DNA of 64,000 nucleotides from Paraburkholderia metrosideri (GTDB lineage Bacteria; Pseudomonadota; Gammaproteobacteria; Burkholderiales; Burkholderiaceae): the NCBI RefSeq assembly GCF_904848625.1, contig NZ_CAJHCP010000010.1:124001-188000 (forward strand). Reading direction: 5' to 3'. Under the pieces are notes generated by a model that worked only from the letters and a program-made list of their open reading frames with translations, was not told where the DNA came from and made no database searches. The position numbers and the translations under genes are program-made. Below, piece after piece: positions 53,604-60,800 of this stretch (the first letter of the stretch is position 1; each line of letters starts with the position of its first letter).

Positions 53604-53912
53604 ATGGCTGACGCCAATCTTAAACCACGGCGCGCACGCGACGAACACGCCACGCGCATTTCCGTTGAACTTGAACAGGCACCTGCCACAGACTGCCCAC
53701 AGGAACAGCACCGACGCCTCGCCTTTCCCTGGAGGCAGATCGCCGATTCGCTGCTCGAACGCGCAGGCTTCCGGCCCGGCCAGCGTGTCATGTTCAGCGT
53801 CGACCACAGGTTCGGCCACATCATCATTGCCCCCGATCGCAACTACACCATCGCGGGCAGGCAAATGACTCCACAGCAGATCAGACAGCGCAACTCGTTC
53901 ATCACGGATTGA
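53604..53912 (+). CDS. SymE-family toxin-like protein (copy 1)
   Basis: 102 residues from the ATG at 53604 with AAGGAG upstream. RLAFPWRQIADSLLERAGFR then GQRVMFSVDHRFGHIII and PDRNYTIAGRQM fit the SymE family (AbrB-like fold), SOS-linked type I toxins acting on RNA or nucleoid in E. coli. No SymR-like antisense RNA can be recognised. It faces the RHS modules (convergent) and is followed by a strong terminator. It is a paralogue of the copy at 56852-57205. Confidence 0.8.
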   Translation: MADANLKPRRARDEHATRISVELEQAPATDCPQEQHRRLAFPWRQIADSLLERAGFRPGQRVMFSVDHRFGHIIIAPDRNYTIAGRQMTPQQIRQRNSFITD

Positions 53913-53953
53913 CCCGCTCCTCATACGACCAACCCGATCACAGCCAGACGAAC

Positions 53954-53977
53954 GAAGGGCCGCTCGCGCGGCCCTTC
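53954..53977 (+). terminator. Intrinsic terminator after SymE copy 1
   Basis: GAAGGGCCGC pairs perfectly with GCGGCCCTTC over a TCGC loop and is followed by GGGTTTTC. It ends the SymE transcript and may also stop the opposing immunity-gene transcript. Confidence 0.85.
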
Positions 53978-54021
53978 GGGTTTTCTAGCAGCTAAATATC
54001 ACTCTGTTCATCTGTAGCGGG

Positions 54022-54366
54022 CTACTTCTTAAAGCCCGCAAATGGCCCGAAGAACACTACTCCCTGCTCAACAAGAGACGGCAACTCATCCTGAAATGGA
54101 AAGTGACTCGCAAACTCCGGCCAGACCTTCTCAACATAGGCACCCCATGAGGCCACGGGAATTTCACGCACGTCTCCCTCGATATTGTCGAATACGTAGT
54201 GCATATGAGAGGCAGCAATCACCCCTTTTTTAACGGCCGCTTCATATGTCGATGCACTTGCATAACACGCGACATGTGCCCCATCGATTCCTTCTGGCAT
54301 GTCACAACCCTCGCCACGCAAGAGCTTCATTCGGAATTCGTAAAGATGATTTACCATGTCGTTCAT
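54022..54366 (-). CDS. Candidate immunity protein for orphan RHS tip C
   Basis: 114 residues. Its ATG overlaps the toxin-tip stop as ATGA (54366-54363), the usual toxin-immunity coupling. Soluble, acidic, with YEFRMKLLRGEGCDMPEGID, then HYVFDNIEGDVREIPVASWG and a C-terminal VVFFGPFAGFKK; I do not know a named family. No signal peptide, as expected for a cytoplasmic immunity protein. AT-richer than the chromosome average. Role inferred from position and overlap. Confidence 0.7.
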   Translation of the reverse strand: MNDMVNHLYEFRMKLLRGEGCDMPEGIDGAHVACYASASTYEAAVKKGVIAASHMHYVFDNIEGDVREIPVASWGAYVEKVWPEFASHFPFQDELPSLVEQGVVFFGPFAGFKK

Positions 54367-55556
54367 TGACCATATTGTTTACCAGATCCGGGAATGATAA
54401 CTCTCCGCAATTGCTCAATCTGCTGCTGACTAAGCCCGAACTGGTCACGTGCCTTTGTCGGATCGGCAACCACTGGTTTCCCGGGGTTGATTGATCGCCT
54501 GCTCTCTTCAACTGCAGAAGTGCGCAATTGATCAACGAATGACTTCGGGACTGTAAAAGTCTTGATTGTGTTATCAGGGAATTGTTGCAATCTTTGCCCC
54601 AGGAAACTCTGAGCACGCGCCTCGTCACCGAAATTCAGATACAGGTTACGCTCATCACCACGTCCCTTGTTCGCGAATACCGGTGGAATGGAGACGCTTC
54701 CTGTAGCTTCATCGATAAACAACCGGCGATTGCCCTCGCCCTCAACACGGAAGACAGTGATGGTACTGGGTTCTCTCGCTGCACCTACACCCCGTCCGCC
54801 GAGCAGTAACCCGACTCCAAACTCCGCATAACTCGACGCCTCCGAGTTGTACGGAATTTTGGCACCCTCAAGGAACGGCACATAGTCCGGCGTACCAGGC
54901 AACGCCCCGCTGAGCAGGCTAACACCACCTTCGAATGCGTTCAGCGCCAGATTAACGGGAAGTTTTGGAACATCGGCAAGCCACGAGCGCCCCAGATTAT
55001 ATTGGGCATGTCCGGCAGTACTGCTGCCCTGCTGATCAAAGCCACCTCGCACATCCGTGGTTAGCCGCTTTTGTGCATCCCACGCGTACTTCAACGCGTC
55101 TGCATCATCGCCCGCCAAACCAATCGAACCGGCAGTGCCACTTGCACCTAAGCTGCCCTGCGTATAACTGAACCCTTCGCCTGTGCCTAATATCCCGGCA
55201 GCAGAGAAACCAACGTTCGGACCATAGAGCGTCGCCGCAGCACTGTACGGCGCGGTGGCTGCGCTGAATGCAAGCGCACCCTGTGCGGCCGCCCCCGTCA
55301 GCCCATCAAGCACTTCGAGCGAACCGCCTGTGATTCCGAAAAGTGCGCTGTTACTCGCCGGGCTGTCAGCCGGCATCGAGAACACGTTCGATGATGTCGG
55401 CTGATAGGTGGTCGCGCCGGCCACCAGGGCATCAACGTTGCCATTCGGCCCATGCAACGTGCTGGTCGATGTGTTTGCAACGCGGTCCACCACCATATTG
55501 CCAATGGTGCTCGCAATCGCATCCGCCGTGATCGCGCCAATATTCCGCCCAAGACT
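54363..55556 (-). pseudogene. Orphan RHS C-terminal toxin module C
   Basis: Open frame without a YD-repeat core. It begins directly after a TGA with SLGRNIGAITADAIASTIGN, nearly the same pre-toxin sequence as in the full RHS protein. An ATG at 55496 (MVVDRVANTSTSTL) would give 377 residues but has no evident Shine-Dalgarno. After a Gly/Ala/Ser-rich linker containing DALKYAWDAQKRL, the last 130 residues form a distinct domain (ITVFRVEGEGNRRLFIDEA, RGDERNLYLNFGDEARAQSF, TIKTFTVPKSFVDQL). I do not recognise its activity. It is silent unless joined to a core by recombination. Confidence 0.75.
55491..55556. repeat. Pre-toxin repeat, copy at the head of orphan tip C
   Basis: 66 bp matching 59081-59146 in the full RHS gene, about 55 identities by my count, including one uninterrupted 23-bp block. 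It encodes SLGR-N-(I/V)-GAITADAIAST then IGNMVV. Such homology allows tip exchange by recombination. Confidence 0.85.
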
Positions 55557-55562
55557 TCACCC

Positions 55563-55796
55563 CTACTGCGCCCGCCTCCTAAACCAAGCGATCCCAATAA
55601 ATGCGATAGCCAACAGCGTACCTCTTGCCACTACTCCTTTGATGTTAACGGCTGCGAATAGGCTGCGGAAAGTCAATTGGCTAAGGCAACCTGATGCAAA
55701 CGCGCAATTAATACCCAAGCCAACGAGCCATGCCACGTATATGCCAACGAGACAGATCCCCCATACCCCCAAGAATGCAACAACCCATCTAATCAT
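55563..55796 (-). CDS. Two-helix membrane protein, candidate immunity for orphan tip B
   Basis: 77 residues. Its ATG overlaps the toxin-tip stop as ATGA (55796-55793). Two hydrophobic helices (VVAFLGVWGICLVGIYVAWL and VVARGTLLAIAFIGIAWF) with a short loop containing two Cys, and a basic C-terminus (RRRAQ). An inner-membrane immunity protein suggests that its toxin acts on the membrane. Role inferred from position, overlap and topology. Confidence 0.65.
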   Translation of the reverse strand: MIRWVVAFLGVWGICLVGIYVAWLVGLGINCAFASGCLSQLTFRSLFAAVNIKGVVARGTLLAIAFIGIAWFRRRAQ

Positions 55797-56911
55797 TTCT
55801 TGCCGCTCCCGTACGGGAATGAAGGAATTACAGGGCCGAGCACTTCTTGGCCCAAGCCACCCGCAATTGTTCCGCCAATTACTGCTGTAGAGTTAGGTCT
55901 AAAAAGGTTCCATCCGCTGCTGGACCAGATTCCAGTAGCGGCCCAATTCGCGGTATTGATAGTCGGCTTGAGAGTACTGCTCATCCATGACTCACTAAAT
56001 TTTCCAATGCCGTAACCGAGGCTAGACAATGCACCACTCGTAAATCCGGCGGCCACAATGCTGTCGTTCTTCCCGTATAGGACGTTATTGATTGCTGTAT
56101 TGGCCGCTCCACCAGCAGCATTAACTGCGACGTTCCATCCAAAGCTGCCGTATAGCGAACCGGCCGCGCCGGTTCCGAAGCTTACGGCAACGTCAACCGG
56201 ATTAATCGTGCCGTTTTGGAGAAACTGCGAGCCTCCATTGATGACTGCACCAATCGCTCCGGTTCCAACCGACGACGCCCACATGCGCGAACCCAGCAAG
56301 CCACCGGAACTGAAAATTGGCGCACCGCCACCCACCAAATCGCTCGCGAGCGCCGCGCGTCCACCATTGACGAGCGCAGTGATCCCCGTTTTGATCGATG
56401 CAGCAGTTCCCAACGTGAAAACGGTCACACCGGCTTCCAGAAACGACTGGGTGCCCTTGACTACAGCTTCGCCGAAATTGCCTGCGTCCCCGTTCGCGCG
56501 CGCGGCATCCATGCTGGTGGCGCCCACCATGTCGTGCGCGAACTGCTTTGTCGCGTTCCAGCCGTCTGCGCCGTACTGCTTTCCCCGATCCCATGCATAT
56601 AACAAGTTCTCGGCGCTGCCGCCCGTGTCGGCCAAGGCTGCCGGGCTAGGGTCAATTTGCGAGGCCGCCAGTCCCGATGACGGTCCGAACAATGCCGTGG
56701 CACCGCCATACGACGCTCGACTGCTATCGACCAATCCACCGTATGTGCCAAGCAGCATCGTACTGCTACTGTACGGAGCCTCGGGCAACCCGCGAGTGAC
56801 GCCACCCAACCCACCCGGCACGATCTGCGCGCTCAGATTCTCAATCGCCTGTTGCGTGTAAGACTGCGTCGTACCGGTAGACGCAACCCGATCCACCACC
56901 ATATTGCCAAT
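55793..56911 (-). pseudogene. Orphan RHS C-terminal toxin module B, glycine-rich and hydrophobic
   Basis: Coreless RHS tip. It is fused to SymE sequence at 56906-56911; from the first ATG (56902, MVVDRVAST) it would be 369 residues. The pre-toxin part carries NLLYAWDRGKQYGADGWNAT, related in layout to tip C. From about residue 150 it is Gly/Ala/Ser-rich with hydrophobic runs (AAGSLYGSFGWNVAVNAAGG, NSIVAAGFTSG-like SIVAAGFTSGALSSLGYGIG), and the end reads SFPYGSGKK. This looks membrane-active rather than nuclease-like. The upstream open frame to 57259 is antisense SymE and is not real. Confidence 0.7.
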
Positions 56912-57205
56912 CTTAAACCACGTCGCGCACGCGCTGAACCGCCGACGAACATTTCCGCTGCACTTGTGCTCGAACCCGCCACAGCCAGCTCGCAGCAACA
57001 GGCCCAACGCCTCGCCTTTCCTTGGATGCTCATCACCGATGCGCTGCTCGAACGCATCGGCTTTCGCCCCGGCCAGCAGGTCATGCTCAGCGTCGATCAC
57101 AGGGTCGGCAAGATCACCCTCTCTCTCGACCGCAACTATACGATCGCCGGCAGGCCTATGACGCAGAAGCAGATCAGAGAGCGCGGCAGCCCTCGCCTCG
57201 ACTGA
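56852..57205 (+). CDS. SymE-family toxin-like protein (copy 2), 5' end replaced
   Basis: The SymE homology (ANLKPRRARAEPPTNISAAL through TIAGRPMTQKQIRERGSP) starts exactly at 56906, where the sequence switches from antisense RHS to SymE at the shared hexamer GCCAAT. The original ATG-GCT-GAC start of copy 1 is lost. Translation could begin at a TTG at 56852, adding about 18 RHS-antisense residues, or the gene may be dead. It overlaps the 5' end of tip B on the other strand and is followed by a strong terminator. Confidence 0.65.
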   Translation: MRVRLRRTGRRNPIHHHIANLKPRRARAEPPTNISAALVLEPATASSQQQAQRLAFPWMLITDALLERIGFRPGQQVMLSVDHRVGKITLSLDRNYTIAGRPMTQKQIRERGSPRLD

Positions 57206-57217
57206 GCCAGTTCCATA

Positions 57218-57247
57218 TACGACAAACCCGGCTCTCGCCGGGTTTGT
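57218..57247 (+). terminator. Intrinsic terminator after SymE copy 2
   Basis: CGACAAACCCGGC pairs perfectly (13 bp) with GCCGGGTTTGTCG over a TCTC loop, followed by CTTTATTC. It separates the SymE gene from the immunity genes transcribed the other way. Confidence 0.85.
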
Positions 57248-57255
57248 CGCTTTAT

Positions 57256-57483
57256 TCAACTCTCGGTCTTGGACATGCCAGGTTGATACTTCGGATTTTT
57301 CACGAACTCGCCGGTAAGTTGGCCATGCTCATTGACCTTCCACGCGCCAACAATACTCTCCGGAGGTACATAGTCCTCTGGCCCGAAGGTACCTTCAATC
57401 TTGTAAACCCAGCCATTCGGATGCTGCCGGGCGGCATCAATAACCTCAGCAGTAATTTCGCCCACTGCACTCTTCTCGTTCAT
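57256..57483 (-). CDS. Second immunity candidate for the ADP-ribosyltransferase tip
   Basis: 75 residues from the ATG at 57483 (MNEKSAVGEITAEVIDAARQ), with AAGGAG nine bases upstream and a TGATG overlap with the preceding stop. An alternative ATG at 57504 is less well placed. Small and soluble: GWVYKIEGTFGPEDYVPPES then IVGAWKVNEHGQLTGEF. I recall similar small proteins near RHS-type ADP-ribosyltransferase toxins but cannot name a family. It may be the real immunity protein or act with the 134-residue one. Confidence 0.7.
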   Translation of the reverse strand: MNEKSAVGEITAEVIDAARQHPNGWVYKIEGTFGPEDYVPPESIVGAWKVNEHGQLTGEFVKNPKYQPGMSKTES

Positions 57484-57887
57484 CACCCCAAACTCCTTAA
57501 CCATTGCTCATACGTCGCTCTTTGCTCTGCAACGCTAACAACATCACCAGCCTCTGCGGGAGCTAGCGCGTCAACCAGATCTGACAGTTTCGCCTGCTGC
57601 CCCGAATGCAATACATATACCTTGAATCCACCGCCCATCTGCCTCACCGCACGTGATGGATACGTATCTCTGCGGGCTGCGTTGCAAAGCAGCAGATATC
57701 CAGCATCTTCTAATCGAAGGCGCAGCTTGTTTAGAGCATCAAATAAATTTTGCCCGATAAACTGCTGCTCGCCAGCAAAGGGAATACTTGCAGTCAGAGC
57801 TACTTCCTGCCCCCTGGCTATATAGATGAGTCGACACGGCTGGCGGCTTCCATCACTCGCCGCGACATAGACAAGAATTTCAGACAT
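57483..57887 (-). CDS. First immunity candidate for the ADP-ribosyltransferase tip
   Basis: 134 residues, starting 5 bp after the RHS stop. Soluble, with ILVYVAASDGSRQPCRLIYI at the start, and the block GYLLLCNAARRDTYPSRAVR then QMGGGFKVYVLHSGQQAKLS, ending in a Trp-containing helix (RATYEQWLRSLG). No signal or membrane helix. Position directly behind the toxin domain is the usual one for a cognate immunity gene. The family is not known to me. The stop overlaps the start of the next gene (TGATG). Confidence 0.7.
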   Translation of the reverse strand: MSEILVYVAASDGSRQPCRLIYIARGQEVALTASIPFAGEQQFIGQNLFDALNKLRLRLEDAGYLLLCNAARRDTYPSRAVRQMGGGFKVYVLHSGQQAKLSDLVDALAPAEAGDVVSVAEQRATYEQWLRSLG

Positions 57888-57892
57888 GCTGC

Positions 57893-60800
57893 CTACCTTG
57901 TATATCCCGGGTTCTTGATGAACGGGCCGATAAACGTTCCATCCGGCCCAACTAATCGCCCCCCCATGATGTCGGTTGGTCTCACTCCTCCTGGCACCGC
58001 AACCTCCATCTCGTGCGGGAATGGACTCCGGTTTCCAAGAACGGCATTAACATCCACGCCCGCTGATTGTCCCCGAATTGTGTACACGTAGCCGTCACCT
58101 TGATAGCTGGCAAACTCGCGCGCAATGTTTGGCGATTTCGACGTGCTCACAAACACACTATCGACGTTTTCGGCTGCATACCTGTAGAGATCCTGATTTG
58201 GACCTTTAGGTTGCAATCCCGTTTCGAAGATGACATCTGGGGCACGTCCATCGCCACGGAAGATAAATCCACCTTGGCGGCTCCCAGTGCTCGCCCCGAT
58301 CTCGCCGACTGGCCCCACGCTTACGTTATCGGACACATACAACAGGATACCGCTCTTAGCCGCATAGCTTTCCGCCCACCCGCCCAGCTTCGGCCCGAAC
58401 ATCGCCGCACCAGCCCGCATTGCCGGCCCAACTTCGCCCGCCAGCGGCGCCGCCGACAGCGCCACCTCCCACGGTCGCGTCGGCACCGACGACGAGATGA
58501 TCTGCCCGAGCCCCATCTGCGCCGAAGCCAGCCCGTGCAGGCCAACCGCGTCCAGCCCTTCGGCCATGATCGCGTTACCCTTGAGCACCGTCTGTGACAG
58601 GTTTTCAAGCGCGCCTATCGGCGTATCCAGCCACGAACCAGCGGCCTTTGCCATGCTCGCGGCAGATCCAGCATTGGGTAACGGATAGCCGTCAGGATCA
58701 TAGCGGGACCCGACACCTGTCACCAGAACGTTGAGTTCCCCCAGTGCTGGTGCCGCATGCACGATCGCCGGGTTGACTGCATCGAGTTGCATGTCCGCTA
58801 TGCGTTGCATACGCGCCTGCTCGACGTTGAATGCAGTGCCGCCATACGGACTGATGGTCCCGCCAGCGTAACCGGCAGCGCCGCCCGCAACCGCAGTGGC
58901 TGACAACGCCAGATCCCAGTTCGCTATCCCCGCGAACTGTTCGCCGGCGTTGACGTTATAGCTCTGTCGAACGAGGTCGTCGTAGTTGCCACCGACGCCA
59001 TACAGCGCACTCATGCTGCCGTTGCCGTTTGTCGAGGGGGTGCCAGTTTTCCCAACGCTTTGCGCCTGCACCTGGCTCACCACCATATTACCGATCGTGG
59101 AAGCAATCGCATCCGCCGTGATCGCCCCAACATTGCGCCCCAAACTCCCGCCCCGCACCAACGTACCTGCAGAGCCAGCCGCCACCCTCGCCGCGACGTT
59201 TCCTAGCACCGGGATTTGACCCAGCGCTGTCTGCCCTACCGCAGTCCCCACACCGCCAGCTATCGCACCGGCTGCCATGCCTTTCCAGTCGAAACTGTGC
59301 TGCAGCCCTGTCAGCGCACCAATACCTTGGCTCGCGCCTGACGTGCCCGCGCCTAATGTCGCACCAAGGCCCACCTGCCCGATCTGTCCGGACTGGCTCA
59401 GTTGTGCCGCCAGTCCCACACCACGGAGCGCCTGGCCAACACCCGATCCCACCCCGGCGGCAACTGCGCCTAAAGCGACTCCCTTCCAGTCGAATCCGCT
59501 CTGGGCGCCACTTGCGATCATAACGCCTTGCGAGGCGATCGCACCGACAGCACCACCAAGCGCCGCCGCACCCGCTGCAGCCAGCCCCATGCCCGTCGTG
59601 ATTCCGGCTCCTGCCAGCCCGCCAGTCAGAACGGCCGTGCCCGCGCCAAACACACCAGCGCTGCTCGCAACCGCTCCGAGCGCCATCGCGGCGGCGCCCG
59701 CCGTCACGATGGTGGCCACCACAGCCACCACAATGGCAATGATCGGGAGCATCGCCCCACACCCCTCACCCATCCCCGGCGGAGGCGGCGGATCTGGCAA
59801 CGTCGGTTGCGTATCCCCAATCGCCTTGCCCGGGTCATACGGCTTGAACGTCGTCGCCGTGTTGTGCACGTTCGTGACCTTGTTGGGCACCGTCAGCATC
59901 TGCCCGGCCTTCAGTACATCGTCGCTCTTCAGCCCATTCGCATCGGCGAGGATGTACCACAACGTCGAATCGCCCCACAACGCTGACGCGACCGACTGCA
60001 ACGTATCGCCATCCCGCACCGTCCACTGCCCTGGGCTCACACCCGGATACGCGCCGTTGATCGCCATGTAGTTTTCGTCGAAGTCAGCGGTGCTCACCGG
60101 CGAAAACACCTTGAACTGGTTGTCGCTGCCCTTGCCGAGCTTGCCCGCCAGCTCCTGCACGTAATCGACGTTGTCGATCCCGTCGTTACCCTGATTGCCG
60201 ACCCGGTTGCCGTTCAGGTAGTAGTAGTTATGCTTGCGGTCTCCTGTCGCGCCGTTAATCGTGCCGTTCGCATCGACCGTCACGCCAGTCAGCTCATCCC
60301 GACGCTGCACCTGTCCACGCAGGTCGGTCCAGTACATGAAAGCACGCGCGTTGCCGGGATCGCCGCCACCGTCGTCGTAGGTGCTTTTTAGATTGCCGTT
60401 GACGTCATAGTTGAAGTAAGAACTGGCGGGCTTCCAACCCGGCGCAGTGGGGTTTGATCCCTGACCAGTCACCTTCGACTGCTTCGCGCCATCCCACCAT
60501 TCGTATTCATAGGTGTACGTCGTGCGCGTGTTATTCGGGTCGTCTGGCGTCAGATCAACCGCCTTAAGCGTGCCGTCGGCCATCCGGGTATAGGTGGTCG
60601 TGGCCTGCTCGAGATTGTCGCGTCCAGAGGTTTGCTGGCTGTCCGCGTCCCACGTGCGCGTTGTGTCCGTCACCTTCTGACCGCTTTTCACATCACGCTC
60701 GACGAACTCCGTGACCCGTCCCAGCAAATCGTTGGTGCGCTCCTGCGCCACCACTCCATTGATCGTCTGCGTGGTGAGGTAGCCATTCGCGTCATAGGCA

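Noticed and set aside
56912..57259. N-terminal extension of orphan tip B in the same frame
   Set aside because: This stretch is the antisense of SymE copy 2; the continuity of the frame is a consequence of the recombination junction.
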